A stretch of 40,966 nt of DNA from Citromicrobium sp. (GCA_002712945.1 PAVA01000058.1:1-40966); one strand, 5' to 3'; positions 32,260 through 40,966 are shown, counted from the stretch's first letter. Program-made: numbers and translations. Notes: generated from the sequence alone by a model not told the origin.

Positions 32260-32892
32260 GTGAGCCGCAAGATCCACGATATCTCGCAGGTGCTGCGTCC
32301 CGGCCTTCCCGTCTGGCCGGGGGATACCGACTTCGCCTTCGAGCGGACGTGGAAGATGGAGGACGGATCGCCCGTCAACGTGGGCCGTATGACCATGTCC
32401 ACCCATTCGGGCACGCATGCGGACGCGCCGCTGCACTATTCGAGCGATGGCGCGGATGCCGCACACATGAGCCTCGACCCGTATCTCGGCACCTGCATCG
32501 TGGTCGATGCGCGCGGGGTGGAGGGGAAGATCGGTATCGGCGACCTGCCCAGCCTCGACTATGCCAACCGCGTGCTGTTCCGCACCTGGGATGCCTTTCC
32601 GCACGACGAGTGGCGATCCGACTGGCTGCCCATCGCGCCCGAGACGATCGAGTGGCTTGCCGCGCATGGCGTGGTGCTGATCGGCACCGATGCACCCTCG
32701 GTCGATCCGCAGGAGAGCAAGACGATGGACGCGCATCTGGCCGTGCACAAGCACGACATGCGCATCCTCGAAGGGCTGGTGCTCGATGATGTCGAGGAAG
32801 GCCTATACGAGTTGATCGCGCTGCCGCTGAAGGTCGGCGGCGGCGATGCGGGCCTGTGCCGTGCGGTGCTGCGGGAGCTGCCCGATGCTTGA
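32260..32892 (+). CDS. kynB: Arylformamidase (kynurenine formamidase)
   Basis: A 210-residue metal-dependent hydrolase, releasing formate from N-formylkynurenine. The metal site HSGTHADAP (residues 49-57) and a late TDAPSVDPQESKTMDAHLAVHKH are both present. It starts with GTG and overlaps kynU by 8 bases. Confidence 0.94.
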   Translation: MSRKIHDISQVLRPGLPVWPGDTDFAFERTWKMEDGSPVNVGRMTMSTHSGTHADAPLHYSSDGADAAHMSLDPYLGTCIVVDARGVEGKIGIGDLPSLDYANRVLFRTWDAFPHDEWRSDWLPIAPETIEWLAAHGVVLIGTDAPSVDPQESKTMDAHLAVHKHDMRILEGLVLDDVEEGLYELIALPLKVGGGDAGLCRAVLRELPDA

Positions 32893-34087
32893 CCGTGCGC
32901 GCGAGCTCGATGCCGCCGACGCAATCGCGCATTTCCGCGAGCGGTTCGATCTGCCCGAGGGTGTGATCTATCTCGACGGCAATTCGCTGGGCCCGCTGCC
33001 CAAGGCCACGCGCGAGCGGCTGCATCGGGTGATCGACGGCGAATGGGGCGAGGGACTTATCCGTTCATGGAATGATGCCGACTGGATCGGCATGCCGCAG
33101 CGCGTGGGTGCGAAGATCGCGCCGCTCATCGGCGCGCAGCCGCACGAAGTGATCGCCTGCGATTCGGTTTCGGTGAACCTCGCCAAGCTGATCGGCGCGG
33201 CGCTCTCGCTCAACCCGGGGCGCAAGGTGGTGCTGAGCGAGCCGGGCAATTTCCCGACCGATCTCTACATGATCCAGGGGCACGGCGCGGTCGAGCAGCG
33301 GCTGGCCAATCGCGATGCGATGGTCGACGCGCTGGATGGGGACGTCGCGCTGCTGCTTCTCACCCATGTCCACTACAAGACCGGCGAAATGTTCGACATG
33401 GCGTCGCTGTCCAGGGCCGCGCACGATGCGGGCGCGCTGGTGCTGTGGGACCTGTCCCATTCGGGCGGCGCGGTGCCGGTCGATCTCAATGGCGCGGGCG
33501 CGGACCTCGCGGTCGGCTGCGGCTACAAGTACCTCAATGGCGGCCCCGGCGCGCCCGCCTATGCCTTCGTCGCCGAGCGGCACCACGGCCACTTTTCGCA
33601 ACCGCTGACGGGGTGGATGGGCCACGCGCAGCCCTTCGCCTTCTCCGACGACTACGAGCCCGCGCACGGCGTCAAGCGCCTGCTCGCGGGCACGCCCCCG
33701 GTGCTGGCGATGGCGGCGCTGGAATGCGGGGTCGAGCTGATCGCCGAGATCGGGATGGAGGCGCTCGTCGCCAAATCGCGCGCGCTGAGCGCGTTCTTTT
33801 TGGAGTGCGTGGCCGACCTCGATCTCGACCTCGTCAGCCCCCGCGATCCTGCGGCGCGCGGCAGCCAGCTGAGCTTCCGGCACGAGAACGCCTATGCGCT
33901 GTCGCAGGCCCTGATCGCGCGCGGCGTGATCGGCGACTTCCGCGCCCCCGACATCCTGCGGCTGGGCTTCGCGCCTGCCTACCTGCGCTTCGAGGATATT
34001 GCCGAGGCTGCCCGTCACCTCGCCGAGGTGCTCGATACGGGCGAATGGCAGGAGCCGAAGTTTCAGGAACGCGCGGCAGTTACCTGA
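32885..34087 (+). CDS. kynU: Kynureninase
   Basis: A 400-residue PLP enzyme, converting kynurenine to anthranilate and alanine. The PLP lysine is K215 in CGYKYLNGG; IYLDGNSLGPLP at the N-terminus and WDLSHSGGAVPVDL are typical. With kynA and kynB it completes tryptophan to anthranilate in three steps; no anthranilate-degrading genes are seen nearby. Confidence 0.95.
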   Translation: MLDRARELDAADAIAHFRERFDLPEGVIYLDGNSLGPLPKATRERLHRVIDGEWGEGLIRSWNDADWIGMPQRVGAKIAPLIGAQPHEVIACDSVSVNLAKLIGAALSLNPGRKVVLSEPGNFPTDLYMIQGHGAVEQRLANRDAMVDALDGDVALLLLTHVHYKTGEMFDMASLSRAAHDAGALVLWDLSHSGGAVPVDLNGAGADLAVGCGYKYLNGGPGAPAYAFVAERHHGHFSQPLTGWMGHAQPFAFSDDYEPAHGVKRLLAGTPPVLAMAALECGVELIAEIGMEALVAKSRALSAFFLECVADLDLDLVSPRDPAARGSQLSFRHENAYALSQALIARGVIGDFRAPDILRLGFAPAYLRFEDIAEAARHLAEVLDTGEWQEPKFQERAAVT

Positions 34088-34090
34088 CCC

Positions 34091-34149
34091 TCGTCATTGC
34101 GAGCGGAGCGAGCAATCGAGGGCCTGTACTCCCCTCCTCGCAATGACGA
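34091..34149. repeat. REP-like inverted repeat after kynU
   Basis: TCGTCATTGCGAG (34091-34103) is the exact reverse complement of 34137-34149, with a 33-base loop containing GCGGAGCGAGCAATC. This CGTCATTGCGAG palindrome is, from memory, a common intergenic repeat in many bacteria. It lies between convergent kynU and the stress-protein gene and could stop both transcripts. Confidence 0.7.
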
Positions 34150-34162
34150 AAGGAGGTTGTCC

Positions 34163-34993
34163 CTAATCCCCGCTCTCATGCTTCGGGTGGATCACCAGCG
34201 TATCGACGGTGAGGGTCTTCAGCAGGTCGCTCACCGTGCTGCCAATGAGGGCCTGTCGCCAGCCGCCGTAACCGTGCGAGGTCAGCGCGCACAGATGCGC
34301 GTCGTACTTGGCGATCATCTTGTTGATGGCGGTGAGCGGCGAGCCCTCGACCAGTTCCATCGTCATCTTTTCGCGGCAGGCCGGGGAAACCTCCAGCTTC
34401 GCGGTGAAGGCATCGCACTTCTCCTGCGCGGAGGCGGCCAGTTCCTTCCGGACATATTCGGCGTTCTGGTAGGCCTCGTAAGGAACGTGGAAGGCATGGA
34501 CGAGGTGCAGCTGCGCCTGCGGGAACATGCGCACCGCCGCTTCCACCCCGCGCTTCGAGGCATCGGACAGATCGGTCCCGATGACGATATGATCATAGCT
34601 TGCCCGGGGCCGCTCCTTGGCGACCAGCACGGGGTAGGGCGAACGGCGCAGGAGCATATCGACCGCGGTGCCGAGGAAGAAGTCGCCAACCGTATTGTAT
34701 CGCGCGACGCCGATCACGAGGCAGAAGGCGTCCTCGTCCTCCACTGCCTGCGCGATCGCCGCAGGCGCCGATCCTTCGGGGAACAGGCAGCGATAGGCGC
34801 CCGCATCCTCCGGCATGACCGAGGCGACCCGTTCCTTGAGCGTCTCGCCGCCCCTGAGCTCGCTGTCGTTCTCGACCGCGTGGACCACTACCAGTTCGCG
34901 CCCGGTATCCCTGGCGAGCCGCGCGGCGCGATCCACCGCCCGGTCCGAACGGGGTTTGAAGTCGGTCGCGACGACGATCGGGTGCTGTGCCAT
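34163..34993 (-). CDS. Tandem universal stress protein (UspA family)
   Basis: A 276-residue protein made of two Usp domains: residues 1 to about 140 (VVATDFKPRSDRAVDRAARLARDTG; VARYNTVGDFFLGTAVDMLLRRSPYPVLV) and about 145-276 (IVIGTDLSDASKRGVEAAVRMF; SHGYGGWRQALIGSTVSDLLK), the second keeping the G-rich ATP loop. Start ATG 34993 with AAGGAGGA upstream. Cytoplasmic; probably stress related. Confidence 0.9.
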   Translation of the reverse strand: MAQHPIVVATDFKPRSDRAVDRAARLARDTGRELVVVHAVENDSELRGGETLKERVASVMPEDAGAYRCLFPEGSAPAAIAQAVEDEDAFCLVIGVARYNTVGDFFLGTAVDMLLRRSPYPVLVAKERPRASYDHIVIGTDLSDASKRGVEAAVRMFPQAQLHLVHAFHVPYEAYQNAEYVRKELAASAQEKCDAFTAKLEVSPACREKMTMELVEGSPLTAINKMIAKYDAHLCALTSHGYGGWRQALIGSTVSDLLKTLTVDTLVIHPKHESGD

Positions 34994-35107
34994 GGTGCTG
35001 TCCTCCTTGCGAAGGACGATAAGTTTGTCGGCACAGTCCCGCAAGGATTGCGGTCAGCGGAGGGTCCGAAGCTGCCCCTGATGGACCGGGCTTGCTCCTC
35101 CAGATCC

Positions 35108-35716
35108 CTATTCTTCCAGCTCGATGTCCCAGTAGAGCCAGTCGCGCCAGGTTTCGTGCAGGTAGTTGGGCGGGAAGCCGCGTCCGTGCTGCTGCAATTG
35201 CCAGCTGGTCGGCCGGATCGGTTCGAGCATCAGGCTCATCCTCGCCTGCTTCGGCGTGCGCCCGCCCTTCTTCATGTTGCATGGCGCGCAGGCGGTGATG
35301 ATGTTCTCCCACGTCGTCTTGCCGCCGAGCCGGCGCGGGACGACATGATCGAAGGTCAGATGGCTCGGGCTGCCGCAATACTGGCAGGTGAAGCGGTCGC
35401 GCAGGAACACGTTGAAACGCGTGAAGGCGGGAAACTCGCTCGGCTTCACATATTGCTTGAGCGCGATCACCGAGGGCAGCTTCATGTCGAGCGAGGGCGA
35501 ATGGACCTCGCGCTCGTAGCTCGCCACCACGTCCACCCGGTCGAGGAAGATCGCCTTGATCGCGGTCTGCCACGGCCAGATCGACAGCGGGTAATAGGAC
35601 AGCGGCGTGTAGTCCGCGTTGAGAACAAGCGTGGGGCACGCCGACAGGTTGCGTGTCGGGTCTTCGTCAGCGCTGCGGAACTGGGCCGCGCGGTCGATCA
35701 GATCGGCTTTGAACAC
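35108..35716 (-). CDS. HNH endonuclease family protein
   Basis: About 202 residues from GTG 35716 (GGGGAGG upstream). The HNH zinc fold is complete: CQYCG, then FDHVVPRRLGGKTTWENIITACAPCNMKKGG. It belongs to the widespread chromosomal HNH group with LVLNADYTPLSYYPLSIWPWQ; function in the cell unknown. The start is not certain, since the frame is open further upstream. Confidence 0.85.
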   Translation of the reverse strand: MFKADLIDRAAQFRSADEDPTRNLSACPTLVLNADYTPLSYYPLSIWPWQTAIKAIFLDRVDVVASYEREVHSPSLDMKLPSVIALKQYVKPSEFPAFTRFNVFLRDRFTCQYCGSPSHLTFDHVVPRRLGGKTTWENIITACAPCNMKKGGRTPKQARMSLMLEPIRPTSWQLQQHGRGFPPNYLHETWRDWLYWDIELEE

Positions 35717-35844
35717 GCCTTGTGTCCTCCCCTGATGCGATGGAAAGGACCATTTGCCCGCAAAAGCGTCAAGCCTGTGACAAAGCCGGTATCCACAGTC
35801 CTTTTTGGCGAGTCGCGCCAAAGACGTGCAAAACGAGTCAAGCC

Positions 35845-36693
35845 ATGATCGTCACCCGCTTCGCCCCGAGCCCCAACGGCCCCTTGCACTGGGGCCATGC
35901 GTACTCGGCCATCGTCGCGCACGATCTGGCCCAAGAGCCGGATGCGGAAGCGGGCGGCAGGTTCCTGCTGCGGATCGAGGATATCGACGGGCCGCGCAGC
36001 CGCCCCGAGCTGGCAGACGAATTCCGCCGCGATCTCGCCTGGCTGGGCCTCGAATGGGAGGAGGTGCCCGCGCAGGGCACCAGGCTGGCGAGCTACGAGG
36101 CGGCGCTGGCGAAGCTGGAAACCCTCGGCGTGCTCTACCCGTGCATCTGCACCCGCGCCGAGATTGCCGAAGCGGCGCGCGAAACGGGCCCCGAGGGCCC
36201 GATCTATCCCGGCACCTGCAAGCATCGCGACGTGCCAAGGGACGCGCCCGCAGCGCTGCGGCTGGACCTCGAAGAAGCGCTCGCGATCACCGGGCCGCTC
36301 GTCTGGCAGGACGCCATTGCGGGCACGCAGGCGGTCGATCCGCAACCGCTTGGCGATCCGGTGGTGCGCCGGAAGGATCTGCCCGCAAGCTACCATCTCG
36401 CGGTTACGCTGGACGATGCAGCAGATGGCGTGACGCTGGTGACGCGCGGGCTCGACCTGTTTGTCGCAACCCCGATCCACCGCCTGTTGCAGGCGTTGCT
36501 CGGCCTGCCGGTGCCCCGCTGGCACCATCACCCGCTGCTGCTCGACGAGGAAGGGCGAAAGCTCGCCAAGCGGCGCGGCTCGCCCGCGATCTCAGATTAC
36601 CGCGAAAGGGGCGAGGATGGGCACGGCTGGGCGGAAAAACTGCGTACCGCACAATGGCCATGTGGCATTTCCCTTGGTAAGCCCCACATCTGA
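35845..36693 (+). CDS. gluQ: Glutamyl-Q tRNA(Asp) synthetase
   Basis: A 282-residue truncated glutamyl-tRNA synthetase: HIGH-like motif in RFAPSPNGPLHWGHAYSAI, the zinc-like CIC...C pattern around PCICTRAE/GTCKH, DLDGPR-like RIEDIDGPRSR, and the KMSKS counterpart in EEGRKLAKRRGS. The anticodon domain is absent. The enzyme puts glutamate on queuosine of tRNA(Asp). The HIG1 gene follows after 3 bases. Confidence 0.92.
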   Translation: MIVTRFAPSPNGPLHWGHAYSAIVAHDLAQEPDAEAGGRFLLRIEDIDGPRSRPELADEFRRDLAWLGLEWEEVPAQGTRLASYEAALAKLETLGVLYPCICTRAEIAEAARETGPEGPIYPGTCKHRDVPRDAPAALRLDLEEALAITGPLVWQDAIAGTQAVDPQPLGDPVVRRKDLPASYHLAVTLDDAADGVTLVTRGLDLFVATPIHRLLQALLGLPVPRWHHHPLLLDEEGRKLAKRRGSPAISDYRERGEDGHGWAEKLRTAQWPCGISLGKPHI

Positions 36694-36696
36694 GCC

Positions 36697-36927
36697 ATGA
36701 ACACGATCCTCATCATCGCCATCGTCATCCTCTCGATCATGGTCGTGGTCTCGCTGGTGCGCGGGATCATCGCCTTCCTGAAGACCACCAAGGTCGATCT
36801 GGAAAACAACACCGGCGAAACCGTGACCGAGATGCAGCTGATGCAGAACAAGGCCATGTTCGACCGGATCAAGTACCAGGGCCTCGCCATCCTGGTGGTC
36901 GCGATCCTGCTTGCGGTCGCGAACTGA
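36697..36927 (+). CDS. HIG1 domain (hypoxia-induced) membrane protein
   Basis: A 76-residue protein with two membrane segments, IAIVILSIMVVVSLVRGIIAFL and YQGLAILVVAILLAVA, and between them MQLMQNKAMFDRIKYQG, the HIG1_N signature. Bacterial members are linked to cytochrome oxidase assembly or stability by analogy with mitochondria; no direct evidence here. Confidence 0.85.
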   Translation: MNTILIIAIVILSIMVVVSLVRGIIAFLKTTKVDLENNTGETVTEMQLMQNKAMFDRIKYQGLAILVVAILLAVAN

Positions 36928-36946
36928 ACGCGGCACGCGCCGCCCC

Positions 36947-37522
36947 ATGGTCAAGCTCAACAAGATCTACACCCGGACCGGCGACGACGGCTCGACCGGG
37001 CTCGTCGATGGCAGCCGCAGTGCCAAGCACGCCGCGCGGATCGAGGCGATCGGCGCAGTCGACGAGGCGAACAGCGCACTCGGCCTCGCGATCCTCGCTA
37101 TCGATCCCAGCGACGGCCTGCGCCGCATCCAGAACGACCTGTTCGACCTCGGCGCCGATCTGGCAACGCCCAAGGGTGCGCTCGACGGCGAAGGGTTCGA
37201 GCCGGGCGAGATGGTGCTGCGGATCGTGCCCGCGCAGGTCGAGTGGCTGGAGCAGGCGATCGATGCGGCGAACGAAAGCCTCGAACCGCTGACCAGCTTC
37301 GTGCTTCCCGGGGGGAGCGAGGCGGCGGCGCGGCTGCATGTCGCGCGCGCAACCGTGCGCCGGGCCGAGCGCGCGATGACGGCACTGGCCGAGGCCGAGC
37401 CGGTCAATCCGGCGGTGCTGCACTATATCAACCGCCTGTCGGACTATCTCTTCGTCCTCGCGCGGGTCCAGAACGACCACGGCAAGGCCGATGTGAGCTG
37501 GACCCCCGGAGCGAACAGATAG
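36947..37522 (+). CDS. PduO-type ATP:cob(I)alamin adenosyltransferase
   Basis: A 191-residue protein: KIYTRTGDDGSTGLVDGSR (ATP loop), RIEAIGAVDEANSALG, and RATVRRAERAM with NRLSDYLFVLAR, all PduO/MMAB signatures. It makes adenosylcobalamin. It lies 19 bases after the HIG1 gene. I saw no cobalamin riboswitch. Confidence 0.93.
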   Translation: MVKLNKIYTRTGDDGSTGLVDGSRSAKHAARIEAIGAVDEANSALGLAILAIDPSDGLRRIQNDLFDLGADLATPKGALDGEGFEPGEMVLRIVPAQVEWLEQAIDAANESLEPLTSFVLPGGSEAAARLHVARATVRRAERAMTALAEAEPVNPAVLHYINRLSDYLFVLARVQNDHGKADVSWTPGANR

Positions 37523-37597
37523 CGCGCGCATGGCTAGCCAGCGCCGCGCGAGGTCGCTAGCTCACCCCCTTTGCTGCACATGCGAAGGACATTTGCC

Positions 37598-38467
37598 ATG
37601 AAGACAATCGGCGTCATCGGTGCGGGCCAGATGGGCTCGGGCATCGCGCAGACCATCGCCCAGCACGGGCTGAAGGTGCTGCTGACCGACCGCGAGCTGG
37701 CCATTGCCGAGAAATCGCGCGCAGGCATCGAAGAATCGCTCGCCAAGCTGGTTTCCAAGGCGAAGATCGAGGCGGGCGATGCCGAGGCCGCGCTCGCCCG
37801 GATCGAGGCGGTCGGCGATGTCGCGCCGATGGCGGAGGCGGACATGATCATCGAGGCCGCGACCGAGAAGGAAGCGATCAAGCAGGCGATCTTCGAGGAT
37901 GCGGGCAAGGTGCTGTCCGACACCGCGATCCTCGCCAGCAATACCAGCTCGATCCCGATCACGCGGATGGCGAACTTCTCGCCGGATCCAGCGCGCTTCA
38001 TCGGCCTGCATTTCTTCAATCCGGTGCCCGTCATGGGCCTGATCGAGGTGATCCCCGGCCTCGCCACCGCGCAGGACACGACCGAGCGCACGACTGCTTT
38101 CGCGCAGCTGCTGGGCAAGGAAGTGGTGCTTTCGCAGGACGAGCCCGGCTTCGTGGTCAACCGCATCCTGCTGCCGATGATCAACGAGGCGGTCTTCGTG
38201 CTGGGGCAGGGCACCGCGAGCATCGAGGATATCGACAAGGGCTGCCGCCTCGGCCTCAATCACCCGATGGGCCCGCTGCAGCTGGCCGATTTCGTCGGTC
38301 TCGATACTTGCCTCGAAATCGTCCGCGTGCTGCACGAGACCACCGGCGACACCAAGTACCGGCCCGCGCCGCTGCTGGTGAAATATGTCGAGGCCGGGTG
38401 GCTCGGCCGCAAGACGGGCCGCGGCTTCTACGACTATTCGGGCGATGCGCCGGTAGCGACGCGTTAG
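37598..38467 (+). CDS. 3-hydroxybutyryl-CoA dehydrogenase
   Basis: A 289-residue short-chain 3-hydroxyacyl-CoA dehydrogenase: NAD-binding [26 protein letters not shown], the catalytic His in [17 protein letters not shown] and the C-terminal domain [23 protein letters not shown]. Interconverts 3-hydroxybutyryl- and acetoacetyl-CoA, in fatty acid or polyhydroxybutyrate metabolism. Often beside a PduO-type adenosyltransferase gene in this group, as here. Confidence 0.94.
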   Translation: MKTIGVIGAGQMGSGIAQTIAQHGLKVLLTDRELAIAEKSRAGIEESLAKLVSKAKIEAGDAEAALARIEAVGDVAPMAEADMIIEAATEKEAIKQAIFEDAGKVLSDTAILASNTSSIPITRMANFSPDPARFIGLHFFNPVPVMGLIEVIPGLATAQDTTERTTAFAQLLGKEVVLSQDEPGFVVNRILLPMINEAVFVLGQGTASIEDIDKGCRLGLNHPMGPLQLADFVGLDTCLEIVRVLHETTGDTKYRPAPLLVKYVEAGWLGRKTGRGFYDYSGDAPVATR

Positions 38468-38506
38468 GCGGCGTCGATTCGCTCACTGCGTTCGCCGCGC
38501 CCGGCT

Positions 38507-38622
38507 CCGGCCCGCACCCCCGCCCGGCCAACCCACAGGATACTACCGATGGGTTGGCCGGGCGGGGGTGCGGGCTGGCACCGTTCAAAAAAGCCTCAGG
38601 GTCGGGCGGGGGTGCGGGCTGG
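38507..38622. repeat. Long GC-rich hairpin with an extra arm copy
   Basis: A 29-base arm at 38507-38535 pairs with 38550-38578 with one mismatch and a 14-base loop. The last 20 bases of the right arm (CGGGCGGGGGTGCGGGCTGG) recur as a direct repeat at 38603-38622. It stands 40 bases after the dehydrogenase stop; it could end its transcript, although there is no T-run. It may be a mobile palindromic repeat. Confidence 0.65.
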
Positions 38623-38668
38623 AACCGCGCCCCAAACAAACACGTTCATCGGTCAAAGGAGATTTCCG

Positions 38669-39025
38669 ATGGACGACAAGAAAACAAACGCCCTGCCTTC
38701 CGATTTCGATGGCGAGCGTCGCCAGACCGACGAGCTTGCGCCCGAGAACGAGAATTCGGAGCAGGTCGGCGCCTACGATCAGGCGCAGACCGTGTCCGAC
38801 CAGGCGCTGGACGTCTCGACCTCGATCCTCGGCACGAACACCGACCATGCGCCGAGCGGCCTGACCGCGCCCGACGCGCAGGATGTGGTCGACCACATGA
38901 ACCAGATGGATCGCGGCAATACGGTCGACATGTCGGCCTATCGCGGCGAGCCGAACCACGACGACAATGTCGACAAGTACGGCAAGCCGTCCAAGCTCGA
39001 CGGATTGCGGGGCGACGGCACCTGA
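38669..39025 (+). CDS. Small acidic hydrophilic protein, unknown
   Basis: A 118-residue protein (MDDKKTNALPSDFDGERRQT onward) with many Asp, Asn and Gln, no hydrophobic core stretches and an AAAGGAG site before the ATG. It looks unstructured. I recognise no family. It ends directly against the convergent DUF202 gene without a gap. Confidence 0.65.
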   Translation: MDDKKTNALPSDFDGERRQTDELAPENENSEQVGAYDQAQTVSDQALDVSTSILGTNTDHAPSGLTAPDAQDVVDHMNQMDRGNTVDMSAYRGEPNHDDNVDKYGKPSKLDGLRGDGT

Positions 39026-39439
39026 TTATCCGGCGTCCAGCGACCCGTCGTTGAGAATCCACAGGCCCGCCGTCAGGACGATTGAGCCGAACGCGACCGC
39101 ATAGGCGAGCGCCTTGAAGTTCGGGGCGCCGATGCTTTCCATCTCGTGCGTGTTGAGCTTGGCGAGCGTCTTTGACGCCCGCCGCTCGGCCGCCAGCGCC
39201 AGCCAGCCGCCTGCAATGATGAACATCGTTGCGATCGCCTTGGCCAGCCATGGCGGATCGAAGGCCCCGAACACCGCCTTGAAGCCGAGGCCGATGCCGA
39301 TGGCCGCGAAGGCCGTGCGCATCCAGCCCGCAAAGGTCCGCTCCATCGCCATGATGTTGCGGTCTTCGGCCAGATCCGTGCGGAACTCGGCCCACTCGGT
39401 GTTCTTGTCCGCGTCCGCGGGAGGATCGTCCTGCGCCAT
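39026..39439 (-). CDS. DUF202 (YidH-like) membrane protein
   Basis: A 137-residue protein: LAEDRNIMAMERTFAGWMRTAFAAIGIGLGFKAVFG is the DUF202 signature, followed by two more membrane segments (AIATMFIIAGGWLALAA, ALAYAVAFGSIVLTAGLWIL). Function unknown. ATG 39439 was chosen because the family's N-terminus is short. Confidence 0.88.
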   Translation of the reverse strand: MAQDDPPADADKNTEWAEFRTDLAEDRNIMAMERTFAGWMRTAFAAIGIGLGFKAVFGAFDPPWLAKAIATMFIIAGGWLALAAERRASKTLAKLNTHEMESIGAPNFKALAYAVAFGSIVLTAGLWILNDGSLDAG

Positions 39440-39487
39440 GGCTCGTGAACCTAGCGCCGGCGCGGCGGATGGCAAACTTCGCCTTTG

Positions 39488-40966
39488 TCAGCTTTCGCGC
39501 TTCAATTCGTAGAGCATGTCGAGCGCCTCGCGCGGGGAGAGCGCGTCGACATCGATCGCAGCGAGCTTGTCGCGCAGGGCATCGCATTCCTCCTCCTCGG
39601 CCTGCATCGCGGCAGAGAACAGCGGCAGATCGCCGAGCCCGGCGGCAAGGCCGCCGGTTTCCTCGCGGCCGCGCTCCAGCTTCGCCAGCACCGATTTGGC
39701 ACGTTCGACCACTTGGGCGGGCACGCCAGCTAGCTTGGCGACCGCGAGGCCGTAGCTGCGGTCGGCGGGCCCTTCGGCGACTTCGTGCAGCAGCACCAGA
39801 TCGCCCTGCCATTCGCGCGCGCGCACATGGTGCAGCGACAGTGCCTCGCAGCTCTCGGCCAGCCTTGCGAGTTCGTGATAGTGGGTCGCGAACAGGCAGC
39901 GGCAACGGTTGTTCTCGTGAATCGCCTCGGCCACCGCCCAGGCCACCGCCAGCCCGTCATAGGTCGAGGTGCCGCGCCCGACCTCGTCGAGGATAACGAA
40001 GCTGCGTTCCGTCGCCTGCGCTAGGATCGCGGCGGTCTCGACCATTTCGACCATGAAGGTGGAGCGCCCGCGCGCGAGATTGTCGCTTGCGCCCACCCGG
40101 CTGAACAGGCGGTCGACCAGCCCGATCCGCGCGCTTGTCGCGGGCACGTAGCTGCCCGCCTGCGCCAGCAGCACGATCAGCGCATTGGCGCGCAGGAAGG
40201 TCGACTTGCCGCCCATGTTGGGCCCGCCGATCAGCCAGAGGCGGTCGCTGTCGCCGAGCCCACAATCATTGGGCACGAAGCGCTCGCCCACTTTGGCCAG
40301 CGCCGCCTCGACCACCGGATGCCGCCCCGCGACGATCTCGAGGCACGGCGCCTCTTCGATTCTCGGAGCGCACCAGTCGCCTTCCGCCGCCCGCTCGGCG
40401 AGCCCGGCGGCGACATCGATCCGTGCCAGCGCAGCAGCAGTCGCCGCGATGGCTTCGCGCGCCGCAACCACATCGCCCACCAGCGCCTCGAAATGCGCTT
40501 CCTCGGCCGCCAGCGCGTGCCCGCCCGCTTCGGCGATCCGGCTCGCTTCCTCGTGCAGGTGGACCGAATTGAACCGCACCGCACTGGCCATGGTCTGCCG
40601 GTGGGTGAAGCCGCTGTCGGGTGCCATCAGCGCATCGCCATGCCGCGAGGGCACCTCGATGAAATAGCCGAGCACGCCGTTGTGCCTGATCTTGAGCGAG
40701 GAGACGCCGGTCTCGTCGCGATAGCGCGCCTCCAGCGCGGCGATGGCCCGGCGCGCATTGCCCGCGGTTTCGCGCAAGGCATCGAGCGCATCGTCGTAAC
40801 CGCTCGCAATATAGCCGCCATTGCCGCGCTCGGTCGGCGGCGCGGGCACCAGCGCGCGCGCCAGCTCGTCGACCAGCGCGCCATGGCCGGTGAGGCGCGG
40901 CAGTAGGTCGTCGAGCAGAGCCGGGCGGTCGGGCAGGGCGGCGAGCGTTTCGTGCAGCACGCGCGC
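39488..40966 (-). CDS. mutS: DNA mismatch repair protein MutS (C-terminal part)
   Basis: 493 codons to the window edge; the N-terminal mismatch-binding domain lies outside. Seen are the lever/clamp region with HNGVLGYFIEVPSRHG, Walker A GGPNMGGKSTFLRANAL, Walker B FVILDEVGRGTSTYDGLAVAWAV, FATHYHEL and the C-terminal tail LSPREALDMLYELKRES with the dimerising helices. The family match is certain. Confidence 0.97.
   Translation of the reverse strand, partial: ARVLHETLAALPDRPALLDDLLPRLTGHGALVDELARALVPAPPTERGNGGYIASGYDDALDALRETAGNARRAIAALEARYRDETGVSSLKIRHNGVLGYFIEVPSRHGDALMAPDSGFTHRQTMASAVRFNSVHLHEEASRIAEAGGHALAAEEAHFEALVGDVVAAREAIAATAAALARIDVAAGLAERAAEGDWCAPRIEEAPCLEIVAGRHPVVEAALAKVGERFVPNDCGLGDSDRLWLIGGPNMGGKSTFLRANALIVLLAQAGSYVPATSARIGLVDRLFSRVGASDNLARGRSTFMVEMVETAAILAQATERSFVILDEVGRGTSTYDGLAVAWAVAEAIHENNRCRCLFATHYHELARLAESCEALSLHHVRAREWQGDLVLLHEVAEGPADRSYGLAVAKLAGVPAQVVERAKSVLAKLERGREETGGLAAGLGDLPLFSAAMQAEEEECDALRDKLAAIDVDALSPREALDMLYELKRES

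Noticed and set aside
36928..36946. A cobalamin riboswitch before the adenosyltransferase gene
   Set aside because: Only 19 bases separate it from the HIG1 gene; no room and no conserved B12-box pattern.
1..40966. CRISPR arrays, tRNA or rRNA genes
   Set aside because: No regularly spaced repeats and no cloverleaf or rRNA-like stretches were noticed. This was by eye, so a tRNA scan would be needed to exclude them.

Overview
The window looks like chromosome of a GC-rich alphaproteobacterium of the order Sphingomonadales, most likely Erythrobacteraceae. This is inferred from a complete RcGTA-type gene transfer agent (GTA) cluster of the sphingomonad kind (with DUF6127 and DUF2793 members), a serine palmitoyltransferase with its own acyl carrier protein, a DivK-type regulator, a one-cysteine DksA and codon use. 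No tRNA, rRNA or CRISPR array was seen.

Layout. 1-708 is the start of an OmpA-like outer-membrane protein, cut by the window edge. 932-16690 is a GTA structural cluster read on the minus strand: small and large terminase, portal, DUF6127, prohead protease, capsid, adaptor, a 51-residue basic protein where the stopper is expected, tail terminator, tail tube, two assembly chaperones, tape measure, a TIM-barrel/DUF2460 fusion, hub, NlpC/P60 peptidase, megatron-like tip protein and DUF2793. Three predicted lipoprotein genes (8733-9299, 13698-14201, 14392-14877) interrupt it on the opposite strand. The last two form a tandem cassette whose junction contains a second copy of the terminase 3' end joined to a second copy of the portal 5' end.

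16776-20144 is a 3369-bp transposon of the IS1595 (ISXO2-like) family, with imperfect 27-bp terminal inverted repeats and a perfect 8-bp target duplication (TTTTTCTA). Besides its transposase it carries a DUF3800 protein, a 48-residue protein, an SDH-type Clp-fold serine proteinase and a 63-residue protein. It sits 78 bp upstream of the small terminase, in the -10 element of a candidate promoter that would have read into the GTA cluster. Promoter and cluster are therefore now about 3.4 kb apart.

20300-41 kb is ordinary chromosome: a VTT/DedA-type membrane protein and an aquaporin; a cadherin-like/propeller lipoprotein; the sphingolipid pair spt-acp; divK; a DUF3572-HAD-RidA-FemAB-like run; a SEL1 protein; dksA; a PilZ protein; an orphan peptide-binding lipoprotein; DUF4112; the kynABU operon (tryptophan to anthranilate); a tandem universal stress protein; an HNH endonuclease; gluQ; a HIG1 protein; a PduO-type cobalamin adenosyltransferase; 3-hydroxybutyryl-CoA dehydrogenase; a small acidic protein; a DUF202 membrane protein; and the C-terminal part of mutS, cut by the window edge.

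The observations most worth following are the cargo-bearing IS1595 transposon splitting the GTA promoter, and the terminase/portal junction acting as an exchange site for lipoprotein cassettes. All functions are read from sequence patterns and memory of families; no database search was run.
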